The position numbers and the translations under genes are program-made. A model generated the notes under the pieces. That model had not been told where the DNA came from, searched no databases, and was given only the letters and a program-made list of their open reading frames with translations. From contig DPPB01000033.1 in assembly GCA_003539495.1 (NCBI GenBank), positions 27,659 to 91,658 on the forward strand: a stretch of 64,000 bases of DNA, written 5' to 3'. This DNA is from Oscillibacter sp. GTDB taxonomy: Bacteria; Bacillota; Clostridia; Oscillospirales; Oscillospiraceae. This document shows, piece by piece, positions 41,496 to 51,040 of the stretch (position 1 is its first letter; each line of letters starts with the position of its first letter).

Positions 41496-43460
41496 ATGGA
41501 AAAGAAAACGTTTTATATCACCACTCCCATCTACTACCCCTCCGACAAGCTCCATATCGGCCATAGCTACTGCACCGTGGCCACGGACGCCATCGCCCGC
41601 TATAAGCGCCTCCAGGGCTACGACGTCATGTTCCTCACCGGCACCGACGAGCACGGCCAGAAGATCGAGACCAAGGCCGAAGAAGCCGGCATGACCCCCC
41701 AGGCCTTTGTGGATAAGATCGTAAACGGCGAAAAGGGTGTGCGGGACCTGTGGAAGCTGATGAATATTTCCAACGACCGCTTCATCCGCACCACCGATGA
41801 CTACCACTGCCGGGCCGTGCAGAAGATCTTCAAAAAGATGTACGAAAAGGGCGACATCTACAAGGGCGCCTACAAGGGCAAGTACTGCACCCCCTGCGAG
41901 AGCTTCTGGACCGAGAGCCAGCTGGTGGACGGCAAGTGCCCCGACTGCGGCCGGGAGGTACACGATGCCCAGGAGGAGGCATACTTCTTCCGCCTGAGCA
42001 AATACGCAGACCGCGTGCAGCACCTGCTGGAGGATACGGACTTCCTCCAGCCCCGCAGCCGCGTGAACGAGATGGTGAATAACTTCATTAAGCCCGGCCT
42101 TGAGGATCTGTGCGTCAGCCGCACCAGCTTCACCTGGGGCATTCCCGTGGACTTTGACCCGGGCCATGTGGTCTATGTGTGGGTGGACGCCCTGTTCAAC
42201 TACTGCACCGCCCTGGGCTTCTGCAACGATCAATACCACGATTACGACAAGTACTGGCCTGCGGACTATCATATCGTGGGCAAGGAGATCGTCCGCTTCC
42301 ACTCCATCATCTGGCCCGCCATGCTTATGAGCATGGAGATGCCCCTTCCCAAGCATGTGTATGGCCACGGCTGGCTGGTCATCGACGGCGGCAAGATGTC
42401 AAAGTCCAAGGGCAACGTGGTGGACCCCTATGTCCTGGCGGAGATGTTCGGCGTAGACGCCCTGCGCTTCTTCCTGCTGCGCACCTTCCCCTTCGGCACC
42501 GACGGCAACTTCTCCAATGAGCTGCTGATAAGCACCATCAATGTGGACCTGGCCAACGACCTGGGGAACCTGATCAGCCGCACCTGCGCTATGGTGGAGA
42601 AGTATTTCGGCGGCACCCTGCCCGCAGACCGGGAGGACAGCCCCGCCGACTGCGAGCTGAAGAAGCTGGCCAGCACCCTTCGTGACCGCTACGAGGCTGA
42701 GATGGATAAGCTCCAGCTGCAAAACGGGCTGGAGGAAATTTTCAAGGTCATCGACCGGGCCAATAAGTATATCGATGAAAACGCCCCCTGGAAGCTGGCC
42801 AAGGAGGAGGGCAAGGAGGCCCGCCTTGCCACCGTCCTCTATAACCTGCTGGAGACCGTGCGCATCTGCACCGTCCTGCTGACCCCCTTCATCCCCGCCA
42901 GCTGCGACAAGATCTTTGACCAGATCGGCGCCTGTGAGGGCTGCCGCACCTGGGACAGCGCCGCCCGGTGGGGCAAGCTGAAAAATACCGTCACTGTCCA
43001 TAAGGGGGAGGCCCTGTTCCCCCGTCTGGACGCCGAGAAGGCCCTGGCGGAGCTGGACGCTATGCAGGAGGCCCAGCGCAAGGCCGCTCTGCCCGACCTG
43101 GAGCTGGAGCCCTTTACCCAGGAGGATGTGGATTTTGACACCTTCTGCCGCTCCGATTTCCGGGCCGTGAAGATCAAGGCCTGCGAGGCGGTGAAAAAGA
43201 GCGACAAGCTCCTGAAGTTCACCCTGGACGACGGCTCCGGTACTGACCGCACCATCGTCTCCGGCATCCACCATTACTATGAGCCGGAGGACCTGGTGGG
43301 CAAGACCGCCGTGGCCATTTTGAATCTGCCCGCCCGGAAGATGATGGGCATCCCCTCCTGCGGCATGCTCATTTCCGCCGTGCATAAGGAAAAGGGCGAG
43401 GAAAAGCTGCACCTGCTGCTGCTGGATGACTCCATCCCCGCCGGCGCCAAGCTGTGCTGA
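41496..43460 (+). CDS. metG: Methionyl-tRNA synthetase
   Basis: Class I synthetase of 654 residues. The HIGH-type motif is LHIGHSY (about 18-24), a zinc knuckle lies at CTPCESFW ... CPDCG, and the KMSKS loop is GGKMSKSKGN. An anticodon-binding helical domain follows, and a C-terminal EMAP/OB tRNA-binding domain (about 545-654: DFRAVKIKACEAVKKSDKLL). GAAAAGGAG precedes the ATG. It is the only gene behind the T-box. Confidence 0.97.
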   Translation: MEKKTFYITTPIYYPSDKLHIGHSYCTVATDAIARYKRLQGYDVMFLTGTDEHGQKIETKAEEAGMTPQAFVDKIVNGEKGVRDLWKLMNISNDRFIRTTDDYHCRAVQKIFKKMYEKGDIYKGAYKGKYCTPCESFWTESQLVDGKCPDCGREVHDAQEEAYFFRLSKYADRVQHLLEDTDFLQPRSRVNEMVNNFIKPGLEDLCVSRTSFTWGIPVDFDPGHVVYVWVDALFNYCTALGFCNDQYHDYDKYWPADYHIVGKEIVRFHSIIWPAMLMSMEMPLPKHVYGHGWLVIDGGKMSKSKGNVVDPYVLAEMFGVDALRFFLLRTFPFGTDGNFSNELLISTINVDLANDLGNLISRTCAMVEKYFGGTLPADREDSPADCELKKLASTLRDRYEAEMDKLQLQNGLEEIFKVIDRANKYIDENAPWKLAKEEGKEARLATVLYNLLETVRICTVLLTPFIPASCDKIFDQIGACEGCRTWDSAARWGKLKNTVTVHKGEALFPRLDAEKALAELDAMQEAQRKAALPDLELEPFTQEDVDFDTFCRSDFRAVKIKACEAVKKSDKLLKFTLDDGSGTDRTIVSGIHHYYEPEDLVGKTAVAILNLPARKMMGIPSCGMLISAVHKEKGEEKLHLLLLDDSIPAGAKLC

Positions 43461-43484
43461 CCCGGTGAAAATAAGAGAGAAAAA

Positions 43485-43514
43485 AGAGAACGCCCCCAGC
43501 GTTCTCTTTTTTTA
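43485..43514 (+). terminator. Terminator after metG
   Basis: AGAGAACGC ... GCGTTCTCT hairpin with a run of seven T. Confidence 0.8.
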
Positions 43515-43554
43515 CATCTGTCGTCCAATGTTGAGAGGGCGTTCCTGCGCACGG

Positions 43555-43910
43555 GCCCCCAGGCGGGGCGATGTGGGCATCGCCCCCTACGGAGGTCTAT
43601 CGGGAAACAGTGCGTAGGGGCAGGGCTCTGCCCGCCTCACTGGCAAAGCATCCGTAGGGGTCGATGCCTACATCGCCCCCTACGGAGGTCTATCGGGAAA
43701 CAGTGCGTAGGGGCGGAGCCCTGTCCGCCTCACTGGCAAAGCATCCGTAGGGGCCGATGCCTACATCGGCCCGCCCCGCCGTATTTCTTGCAAACTGTCA
43801 TTGCAAGGCCAGTGCGCACACTGGCTGTGGCGATCCGTTCATCCCGGTCCTTGCGCAAGGGTATTACGGATTCCCACGTCGCTTCGCTCCTCGGAATGAC
43901 AGGCAGGGAT
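43555..43910. repeat. B-type repeat array and two A elements
   Basis: The gene-free gap holds two similar 110-bp segments in tandem (43570-43675 and 43676-43770), both with CCTACGGAGGTCTATCGGGA and CTCACTGGCAAAGCATCCGT. A elements follow at 43797-43905. Confidence 0.8.
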
Positions 43911-43931
43911 CCGCAGCGGTACGCTCCAATT

Positions 43932-44747
43932 TCAACTTCGCCCTCTCACGTGCCCAATGACCGTCGCCGCCAAAAACGCCGCCAGAGAGGTCACCACCAC
44001 CGACGCGCCCACGGGCAGGCTCAGCAGGTACGAGCCTATCAGCCCCACGCAGAAGCACACCACGGAGAGGCACCCCGCCAGGATTACAACGCCGAAGAAG
44101 CTCTTTTTCAGCCGCATGGCCGTCAGGGCCGGGAAGATCACCAGGCTGGAGATGAGCATGGCGCCCATGAGCCGCATACCCAGCACAATGGTCAGGGCCG
44201 TCAGCACCGCCAGCAGGGTGTTGTACACCCCTACCTTCATGCCGGTGGCCCGGGAGAAGCTCTCGTCAAAGGTGATGGCGAAAAGCTGGTGGTAAAACAG
44301 CCCGAACAGCACCAAAACCGCCGCGGACACGCCGATGCTCAAGGCCACATCCGCCTGGCTCAGGGCCAAAATGGAGCCGAACATGTAGCTGTCCACATCG
44401 GTGGTCATGCCGGTGGTAAGGCTGGTAACGATGATGCCGATAGCCAATGCCGAGGCGGACACCACCGCGATGGCGGCGTCGGCCCCCAGCTTGCTGCGCT
44501 CCGTCATCCGCAGCAGCCCCAGGGCCGCGATGACCACCACCGGGATGGACACCGGCAGCGGCGCCCACCCGCAGGCCACCGCCACCGACAGCGCTCCGAA
44601 GGACACATGGCTCAGCCCGTCGCCGATCATGGAGTACCGCTTCAGCACCAGGGGAACCCCCAAAAGCGCCGCGCACACAGACACCAAAATCCCCACCACA
44701 AAGGCCCGGACGATAAACGGATAGGTAAACATTTCCAGCAGGATCAT
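43932..44747 (-). CDS. znuB: Zinc ABC transporter permease
   Basis: The 271-residue integral membrane protein of the ZnuB/TroC family has about eight helices and the segment SMIGDGLSHVSFGAL that marks metal-ion ABC permeases. It is the last gene of zur-znuA-znuC-znuB; its start overlaps znuC by 4 bp. Zinc rather than manganese is inferred from the His-rich binding protein and the Fur-type regulator in the operon. Confidence 0.9.
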   Translation of the reverse strand: MILLEMFTYPFIVRAFVVGILVSVCAALLGVPLVLKRYSMIGDGLSHVSFGALSVAVACGWAPLPVSIPVVVIAALGLLRMTERSKLGADAAIAVVSASALAIGIIVTSLTTGMTTDVDSYMFGSILALSQADVALSIGVSAAVLVLFGLFYHQLFAITFDESFSRATGMKVGVYNTLLAVLTALTIVLGMRLMGAMLISSLVIFPALTAMRLKKSFFGVVILAGCLSVVCFCVGLIGSYLLSLPVGASVVVTSLAAFLAATVIGHVRGRS

Positions 44748-45457
44748 GCGCTCTCACCTCCGAATCGCCGGCCCATGGGCGAAGATAGATACTCCTGCAC
44801 CGTGCCGAAGAAATGCTGCCCCTGGCCGGCGTGGAGGATAAAGTCTGCATAGCGCAGGGCGTTTTCCATGTCGTGGGTCACCATGACGATGGCGATGCCC
44901 TCGGTCTTGTTGAGGTAGGCCAGGGTGCGGTAGAGATCCTGGGCGGCGGCGGGATCCAGGCCCGTCACCGGCTCATCCAGGATCAGCAGCTCTCCGGCTG
45001 CGCACAGGGCCCGGGCCAGGAGCACCCGCTGCTGCTGGCCGCCGGATAGCTCCCGGTAGCAGCGATCCTTCAGCTCCAGGATACCCAGCTTTCCCATGTT
45101 CATCAGGGCCCGGGCCTTTTGCTCCGGCGTGTAGAGCAGCCGGTGGCCGCCTGCACCGAGAAAGCCCGAGCGCACCACCTCCGTCACCGTGGCGGGAAAG
45201 TCCTTTTGGGCCCGGGTCTGCTGGGGCAGATAGCCGATGGCTCCGCTCCGGAGCGCCCCGCCCCGCTCAATGCGGCCCGACAGGGGGGGCAGCAGGCCCA
45301 GCAGGCTTTTGAGCAGCGTGGACTTGCCGGAGCCGTTTTCACCCACGATGCAGATGTAGTCCCCCCGGCACACCTGAAGATCCAAATGCTCCCAAATGGC
45401 CTTGCCCTCATAGCCCAGGCCGGCATCCCGGCAGGCCAGTAAAATTTCCTTATCCAT
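44744..45457 (-). CDS. znuC: Zinc ABC transporter ATP-binding protein
   Basis: The 237-residue ABC ATPase has Walker A GENGSGKSTLLKSL, signature LSGGQQQRVLLARAL, Walker B LLILDEPVTGLD and the switch His in VTHDM. It starts directly after the znuA stop and overlaps znuB by 4 bp. Confidence 0.92.
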   Translation of the reverse strand: MDKEILLACRDAGLGYEGKAIWEHLDLQVCRGDYICIVGENGSGKSTLLKSLLGLLPPLSGRIERGGALRSGAIGYLPQQTRAQKDFPATVTEVVRSGFLGAGGHRLLYTPEQKARALMNMGKLGILELKDRCYRELSGGQQQRVLLARALCAAGELLILDEPVTGLDPAAAQDLYRTLAYLNKTEGIAIVMVTHDMENALRYADFILHAGQGQHFFGTVQEYLSSPMGRRFGGESA

Positions 45458-46432
45458 TCAGCATATCCCCTCTCGCAGCGCCGCCACATTTCGGCGCATC
45501 AGGCTCAAATATCCCTCTCCTGCGGCCCAATCCGCCGCAGAGACGGTCTGACAGGAGTAAAAGGTCACCACCTTTGCCCCGGTGGTCTCGGCAATGGCCT
45601 CGGCCACCCTTTGGCTGCTCAGCTCCAGGGCGTAGACTACGGGAATCTGCTCCTCCCTCACCTTGTCAATGAGAAATTTCAGGGTGTAGAGGGACGGCTC
45701 CGTGTCTGACGAGCAGCCGTGAAAGGCCGCCCGGTAACGGAGGCCGTATTCCCGGCAGAAATACAGCAGCGGAAAGCGGTCGCCGAATACCAGCAGATCC
45801 CGTTTTTTCTCCCGGCACACTTGGCGAAAATCCGCATCCAATTCGGAAAGATCCGTCAGATACTCCGCCAAATTGGCCCGAAAATCCGCCGCGTGGGCCG
45901 GGTCGGCGGCGCACAGGGCGTCACAAATGGCCCGGCAGAGCTTCTCCGCCTCCACCGGGGAGGTCCAGATATGCTCGTCATACTCTATCTCGTCGCTGTC
46001 GTGGTCATGGCCATCATGGCCGTCATGGTCATCGTGGTCGTCGTGGCTGTCACCGTCCACCGGTTCCTCCTCCAGAGTCTGGGCGTAGTCCATCATCCGC
46101 AGCACCGTGGGGATGTTTTCTCCGGCGGAGCTTAGGATCTCGTCCACCCATTGCTCCCCCTCGCCGCCGTTGTAGACGAACACATCCGCCCGGCTCACCC
46201 GGATCACATCTGCCGGGGTGGGCTCAAAGCTGTGGGCCTCCCGTCCGGCGGCCACCAGCAGCCGGGGCTCCACCCACTCCCCGCCGATCACCCGTACGAA
46301 GTCGTAGTAGGGAAACAGCGAGCAGACCACCGAGAGCTTGCCGCTGTCAGTTCTGTCTCTTTCCGGGGCGCAGGCGCACAGACCCAGGGCCGTGGCCGCC
46401 ACCAGCAGCAGGGCCAAAATGCGTTTTCTCAT
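45458..46432 (-). CDS. znuA: Zinc-binding lipoprotein ZnuA
   Basis: Periplasmic-type solute-binding protein of the A-1 cluster. The product has 324 residues. A lipoprotein signal with LCAC is followed by VCSLFPYYDFVRVIGGEWVE. A His/Asp-rich loop (SHDDHDDHDGHDGHDHDSD, about 146-164) is typical for zinc capture. Later segments (VVYALELSSQRVAEAIAETTGA) carry the metal-site C-terminal lobe. ATG 46432 overlaps the zur stop by 4 bp. Confidence 0.92.
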   Translation of the reverse strand: MRKRILALLLVAATALGLCACAPERDRTDSGKLSVVCSLFPYYDFVRVIGGEWVEPRLLVAAGREAHSFEPTPADVIRVSRADVFVYNGGEGEQWVDEILSSAGENIPTVLRMMDYAQTLEEEPVDGDSHDDHDDHDGHDGHDHDSDEIEYDEHIWTSPVEAEKLCRAICDALCAADPAHAADFRANLAEYLTDLSELDADFRQVCREKKRDLLVFGDRFPLLYFCREYGLRYRAAFHGCSSDTEPSLYTLKFLIDKVREEQIPVVYALELSSQRVAEAIAETTGAKVVTFYSCQTVSAADWAAGEGYLSLMRRNVAALREGIC

Positions 46433-46827
46433 TTCTCCGCCTCCCGGCATTTTTCACACAGGCCATAAAACATGGTCCGCCTGGGGTTGATGGCGAAGCC
46501 GTGGCCCTCCAGCAGATGCTCGTACAGCTCCCCCAGGTGGGAGCAATCCATGTGGAAAATGGCGCCGCAGCCCTCGCACTGGAGCAGGAAGCAATCTGTG
46601 TGCCGGGCCTTGTCGCAGTATTGATAGCAGGCGCCTTCCTCTGTGAGCAGCTTGTGGACCTTACCCTGGGCCACCAGCTTTTCCAGCTGCCGGTACACGG
46701 TGCTCAGCCCCACCGGCTGGCCGTCCTGCCGCAGCCTTTGCGCCAGCTCGATAGCCGTAGCCCGGCCGCCGGGGCAGGAGGCGATGCACTGCAGCACCGC
46801 CGTCTGCTGCTTGGTCATATAGGACAT
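46429..46827 (-). CDS. zur: Fur-family zinc uptake regulator
   Basis: The 132-residue protein has an N-terminal winged helix with GLSTVYRQLEKLVAQGKV as recognition region. The C-terminal domain has HTDCFLLQCEGCG, FHMDC and FYGLCEKC: two CxxC zinc pairs and metal-sensing His. It heads the zinc ABC operon, and a Fur/Zur-like box overlaps its promoter, so autoregulation by zinc is expected. Zur rather than Fur or PerR is inferred from context. Confidence 0.9.
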   Translation of the reverse strand: MSYMTKQQTAVLQCIASCPGGRATAIELAQRLRQDGQPVGLSTVYRQLEKLVAQGKVHKLLTEEGACYQYCDKARHTDCFLLQCEGCGAIFHMDCSHLGELYEHLLEGHGFAINPRRTMFYGLCEKCREAEK

Positions 46828-46841
46828 GGGAACACCCCCTA

Positions 46842-46870
46842 AATTTGAAAATGATTATCGTTTTCAAATT
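46842..46870. promoter_or_regulatory. Zur operator upstream of zur-znuACB
   Basis: The palindrome AATTTGAAAA-N9-TTTTCAAATT has the core GAAAATGATTATCGTTTTC, close to the Fur/Zur 19-mer pattern. It starts 14 bp upstream of the zur ATG. Confidence 0.8.
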
Positions 46871-46929
46871 ATAGCAATTTTTTTGCCGTTGTCAAGAGAA
46901 TGTGGAAAACTCGGCGGGAGTTTTTAGCC

Positions 46930-47455
46930 TGTATTTCCCGAAGCCCGTCATTACGAGCCGGTGACCGGCGGCACCGGCGTGGCAATCCGCATCCCCTGCG
47001 CTGTGCCTCCGGCGGCCCCCTTTCTTTCTTCGGCGAAAGAAAGGGGGGAAAGAACGCCTTCAAAACCAAGGTTTTGAAATCCTTTCCGCGGCTGAGGTGC
47101 CGTCTGCATCGGTCCTCCCTACCCCGCGTGTCGGAATGTGCAAATTTTGCGCCTTGCTTTCGCATCGTCTCTGCGTCCCCATCCGCGACGCGCTCTGCGC
47201 TTGTGCTGCCCTGGCGGGACGGGGGAAAGACCTCTGCGTCTACCGTGCGGCGCGATGTGGGCATCGCGCCCTACGGATATTTTGAGGGCTGGTGCCGCCG
47301 GGCCGGTGTGGGCATCGCGCCCTACGGAGCATTTAACGGTAGATGCGCGTAAGGGTCGGCCTCCCGGACGACCCGAACCGGGCCTGCACCGCTGCTCTTG
47401 CAAGCCCGTCATTGCGAGCCGGTGGGCAAGCTGGTCGCAGTAGTCCGTATCCCCG
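46930..47455. repeat. Composite repeat block with unit F, copy 2 (inverted)
   Basis: The 690-bp gap between the Zur operator and the DUF2804 gene has no gene. It has an A element (46945-46990), unit F in inverted orientation (47005-47247; homologous to 16807-17046), B palindromes (47250-47340) and another A element (47408-47450). Confidence 0.75.
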
Positions 47456-47461
47456 CCTGCG

Positions 47462-47490
47462 TTGACGCTCCCCAATAAATATGATATACT
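47462..47490 (+). promoter_or_regulatory. Promoter of the DUF2804 gene
   Basis: TTGACG (47462-47467), 17 bp, TATACT (47485-47490). Confidence 0.6.
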
Positions 47491-47518
47491 GACAAAAAAG
47501 CGAAAAGGGGGATCCATC

Positions 47519-48547
47519 ATGCAGCACGAGATCACCGCCGCCCAGCCCCTGCTGGACGAAAAGGGCAATCTGCGCGAGGCCGGTTACTGCAAAAAGCTCC
47601 TGCCTATCTATCGCCGCCGGGATATCAAGGCCGGGGCGCTGCGCATCAAGGAGTGGGACTATTACCTTGTTAATAACGGCCATTTCGCCGTGGCCCTGAC
47701 CATTGCCGACAACGGCTACATGGGCCTGGACTCCATCTCCCTGCTGAACCTTGACGAGGGCTGGGAGAAGACCAAGAGCCCCATGCGCGCCTTTCCCCTG
47801 GGCAAGACCGGCCTGCCGGAGTCGTCCGAAACCGGGGATGTGTCCATCTCCGGCAAGGGCTATCACCTGTCCTTCCGCCACGATGGCCCGGACCGGGTGC
47901 TGGACTTCCATATGGAGGATTTTCTGGACGGCGCGGCCATTGACGGCCGCCTCCGCCTCACGGACGAGCCGGAGGAGAGCATGGTCATCTGCACGCCCTT
48001 CTCCAAGGCCGGCCATTTCTATTATAACCAAAAAATCAACTGTCTCCGGGCCAGGGGTACCGTCACCGCCGCCGGACGTACCTACACCTTTGACCCGGCG
48101 GATTCCTTTGCGGTGCTGGATTGGGGCCGGGGCGTGTGGACCTATCACAACACCTGGTATTGGGGCAGCGCCAGCGGCCAGGTGGACGGGGTGCCCTTCG
48201 GCTGGAACATCGGCTGCGGCTTCGGCGATACCTCCGCTGCCAGTGAAAATATGCTCTTTTACGGAGGCAAGGCCCACAAGCTGAGCCAGGTGACCTTCCA
48301 CATCCCCCAAAGGGACGGCCGGGACGATTTTCTCGCCCCCTGGACCTTCACCTCCGACGATGGCCGCTTTGAGATGGCCTTCACCCCGGCGCTGGACCGG
48401 GCGGCCTGCACGGACTTCAAGCTGCTGAAAAGCGACCAGCACCAGGTCTTTGGCCGCTTTACCGGCACCGCCACCCTGGATGACGGAACGGTGATCCGGG
48501 TGGAGGATTTCCCGGGCTTTGCGGAAAAGGTGGAAAATAAGTGGTAA
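47519..48547 (+). CDS. DUF2804 domain-containing protein
   Basis: The 342-residue soluble protein of the DUF2804 family: RRDIKAGALRIKEWDYYLV near the start, then a long beta-rich body with DWGRGVWTYHNTWYWGSASG and VPFGWNIGCGFGD. Members resemble lipocalin-like or hydroxyneurosporene-synthase-like folds. The function is not known. ATG 47519 is chosen with AAAAGGGGG upstream. It stands alone, with its own promoter and terminator. Confidence 0.85.
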   Translation: MQHEITAAQPLLDEKGNLREAGYCKKLLPIYRRRDIKAGALRIKEWDYYLVNNGHFAVALTIADNGYMGLDSISLLNLDEGWEKTKSPMRAFPLGKTGLPESSETGDVSISGKGYHLSFRHDGPDRVLDFHMEDFLDGAAIDGRLRLTDEPEESMVICTPFSKAGHFYYNQKINCLRARGTVTAAGRTYTFDPADSFAVLDWGRGVWTYHNTWYWGSASGQVDGVPFGWNIGCGFGDTSAASENMLFYGGKAHKLSQVTFHIPQRDGRDDFLAPWTFTSDDGRFEMAFTPALDRAACTDFKLLKSDQHQVFGRFTGTATLDDGTVIRVEDFPGFAEKVENKW

Positions 48548-48588
48548 CGCCCCGGTGGGGCTGCGCCTGCTGATGCACAAGAGATGAA

Positions 48589-48619
48589 AGAGAACGGACG
48601 GCTGGTCCGTTCTCTTTTT
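48589..48619 (+). terminator. Terminator after the DUF2804 gene
   Basis: AGAGAACGGAC ... GTCCGTTCTCT hairpin followed by TTTTT. Confidence 0.8.
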
Positions 48620-48659
48620 CTGCCTGGGAGGAAGCGCATATTGCCCCGCCATATTACAG

Positions 48660-48810
48660 CGCCGCCGGCGGGGCAAAGTTGGGCATCGCCGCCCACGCAA
48701 TGGCCTCATCCTTTTCGTAGGGGCCGATGCCCACATCGGCCCGTCCGCACCAACTCCATAAAACCGTGGGACGGGGTGGCCCCCTCACCCCGCCGGCCGT
48801 CAACTACCGC
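48660..48810. repeat. B-type repeats
   Basis: GTAGGGGCCGATGCCCACATCGGCCC at 48718-48744 and CGGGGTGGCCCCCTCACCCCGCC at about 48774-48796. Confidence 0.7.
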
Positions 48811-48913
48811 ACCCTCCCGGCTCCTCGGTGGCATCGTGATTTGACATAAATGTTTTCCTATAAAGAAACATTTCCTCCAAAACACAGGGGCAAGACCTGC
48901 CCGCCCGTTCATT

Positions 48914-48947
48914 GTTAAGAAACTGACAGGATTGTTTGTTTCTTAAC
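48914..48947. promoter_or_regulatory. Inverted repeat upstream of the SNF symporter, possible operator
   Basis: GTTAAGAAAC-N14-GTTTCTTAAC, perfect 10-bp arms, followed at 48963-48978 by GTTAAC and GTTAAAA half-sites. It is 225 bp before the symporter start, in an otherwise AT-rich gap with no gene. Confidence 0.5.
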
Positions 48948-49171
48948 AGGAATATTATATTACTGTTAACAGAATGTTAAAAAAGCCGAATCGGGTGACA
49001 AAATTTTATTAAAAATGTCAATTGTAGACAAGAAAGGAATCCTGTATACTTTGAACATAAGCCTGTGGCGGTTTTTTCGGCTTACACAGGTAAATTTTTG
49101 CCCCTTTTTCGGGCGCGTTTCTTGAGAGTAAAAATTTTCGGAAACAAAACTTATGTTTAAGGAGAGAAAAC

Positions 49172-50614
49172 ATGGAAGAAAGAAAAGGCTTTGGATCCAC
49201 ATTTGGATTCCTCATGGCAGCCGTTGGCTCGGCGGTGGGCCTTGGCAACATCTGGGGCTTCCCCAATAAGATGGGCGCCAACGGCGGATTCACATTCCTC
49301 ATCATTTACCTGATCCTGGCGGCTCTGTGCGGCTTCGTGGTCATGGTGGGCGAGCTGGCTTTGGGCCGCAAGACCGGCCGCGGTGTGGTCAGCGCGTACC
49401 AGGTCCTGAGCAAGAGATTCAAGTGGCTGGGCTGGCTGGGCATCATCGCTCCGTTCCTGATCCTGAGCTTCTACTGCGCCCTGGGCGGCTACTGCGTGAA
49501 GTACGTGGTTCTGAACGTGGGCAACATCTTCGGCGCCGGCTTCGGCAACAACGGCCTGGCCAGCGGCGAGGTGTTCGGCAACATGCTGACCAATCAGCTG
49601 GAGTCCGTGATCTACGGCCTCATCTTCGTGCTGCTGACCCTCATCATCGTTATGGGCGGCGTGTCCAGCGGTATCGAGAAGTTCTGCTCCATCGGTATGC
49701 CCTGCCTGTTCTTCATGCTGGTCATCGTCATCATCCGCGCCTGCACCCTGCCCGGCGCTGTGGATGGCCTGAAGTACATGTTCGTTCCCGGCTGGGCTGT
49801 GGAGCACGGCGTTATCGAAAAGGCACCCAGTATCATCACGGTCCTGTCCAACGCAGGCGGTCAGATGTTCTTCTCCCTGTCCCTGGGCATGGGCATCATG
49901 ATCACCTACGGCTCCTACCTGGATAAGAAGCAGAACATTGAAAAGAACGCTTTGGTCATCGTCATCTGCGATACCCTCATCGCCCTGATGGCTGGCCTGG
50001 CTGTCATGCCCGCCCGTTTCGCCCTGGATCCCGAGGGCCCCATCGGCGGCCCCAAGCTGCTGTTCATCACCATGCAGAACGTGTTTAACTCCATGGGTAC
50101 CGTGGGTTACGTTTTCGGCATTATCTTCTACCTGCTGGTCATCCTGGCCGCAGTTTCCTCCTCCATCTCCCTGCTGGAGGTCATCGTGGCCCACTTTGTG
50201 GACAAGGCCCGCGACAAGGGCAAGGGCGACAAGCGCAAGGCTTATTCCGTCATCGCCGCCATCGCCACCGGCGTTCTGTGCGTCCTGGTGTGCCTGGACG
50301 GCCTGGGCTCCAACGACATTGCCCCGTGGAACCTGTTCGGTGTGGAGTCTTCCAACTGGAGTGACTGCTGGCTGGACTTCTTTGATATGATCTCCGAGGG
50401 CATCCTGATGCCTTTGGGCGCCCTGCTCATGTGCATCTGCATCGGCTATGAGCTGAAGCCCCAGTTCGTGGACGATGAGTGCTGCCTGGAGGGCAATGCC
50501 TTCAAGTCCAAGATCTTCTTCAACATCTGCGTCAAGACCATCACCCCCATCCTGATGGTGTTCATCCTGCTGGGCCAGATCGACCAGTTCTTCAGCCTGG
50601 GCTGGTTCTCCTAA
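49172..50614 (+). CDS. Sodium-dependent transporter (SNF/NSS family)
   Basis: The 480-residue protein of the neurotransmitter:sodium symporter family. TM1 carries GSAVGLGNIWGFPNKMGANGG, the Na+/substrate site seen in LeuT-like proteins, and TM6 has FFSLSLGMGIMITYGSY. About eleven to twelve helices are predicted. Bacterial members import amino acids; the substrate here is unknown. GGAGAG precedes the ATG. The long upstream region suggests regulation. Confidence 0.93.
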   Translation: MEERKGFGSTFGFLMAAVGSAVGLGNIWGFPNKMGANGGFTFLIIYLILAALCGFVVMVGELALGRKTGRGVVSAYQVLSKRFKWLGWLGIIAPFLILSFYCALGGYCVKYVVLNVGNIFGAGFGNNGLASGEVFGNMLTNQLESVIYGLIFVLLTLIIVMGGVSSGIEKFCSIGMPCLFFMLVIVIIRACTLPGAVDGLKYMFVPGWAVEHGVIEKAPSIITVLSNAGGQMFFSLSLGMGIMITYGSYLDKKQNIEKNALVIVICDTLIALMAGLAVMPARFALDPEGPIGGPKLLFITMQNVFNSMGTVGYVFGIIFYLLVILAAVSSSISLLEVIVAHFVDKARDKGKGDKRKAYSVIAAIATGVLCVLVCLDGLGSNDIAPWNLFGVESSNWSDCWLDFFDMISEGILMPLGALLMCICIGYELKPQFVDDECCLEGNAFKSKIFFNICVKTITPILMVFILLGQIDQFFSLGWFS

Positions 50615-50640
50615 TAGAACACAGCGAAGCTACAGCTAAA

Positions 50641-50668
50641 AAACCGGAGCGAAAGCTCCGGTTTTTTT
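50641..50668 (+). terminator. Terminator after the SNF symporter
   Basis: AAACCGGAGC GAAA GCTCCGGTTT hairpin with T-run. Confidence 0.85.
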
Positions 50669-50694
50669 CGTTGTGCGTTTTACAGGCACCTGAT

Positions 50695-50960
50695 CCCTGT
50701 AGGGCGGGGTGCCGCCACCCCGCCCCGTCAACCACTGCACCTTCCCGGCAGGGCCCGTGCGGCCCTGGCGCAGCAGAGATGCCCTCAGTGTCTGCCGTGT
50801 GGGGCGATGTGGGCATCGCCCCCTACGAAGGTCTGTCGGCAAACCGGGCCTGCACCGCAGCTCGTGCGAAGCTGTCACTGCGAGACAAGCGCACGCGCTG
50901 GTTGTGGCAATCCGTACCTCCGTCCCCCTGGTGGGGCGGATGCCCCTGTCCGCCCGTCCT
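50695..50960. repeat. A and B repeats with a fragment of unit F
   Basis: B palindromes at about 50699-50726, 50805-50826 and 50933-50957, and an A element at 50871-50923. Bases 50745-50800 resemble one end of unit F (GCCCTGGCG ... GTCTGCCGTG). Confidence 0.65.
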
Positions 50961-50991
50961 AAACCTGCCGCGCACCTTTTCCGGCGTAAAA

Positions 50992-51026
50992 ATCAGGCCG
51001 CCCCGGTATGCCGGATCGGCCTGATT
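50992..51026 (-). terminator. Terminator after the lipid kinase gene
   Basis: ATCAGGCCG ... CGGCCTGAT stem, followed on the minus strand by TTTTTAC. Confidence 0.75.
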
Positions 51027-51040
51027 AGCTTTCCCTTATC

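Noticed and set aside
43555..43790. CRISPR-like tandem repeats
   Set aside because: Repeats are themselves imperfect palindromes with no regular unique spacers, and no cas gene is present; they are B-type dispersed repeats.
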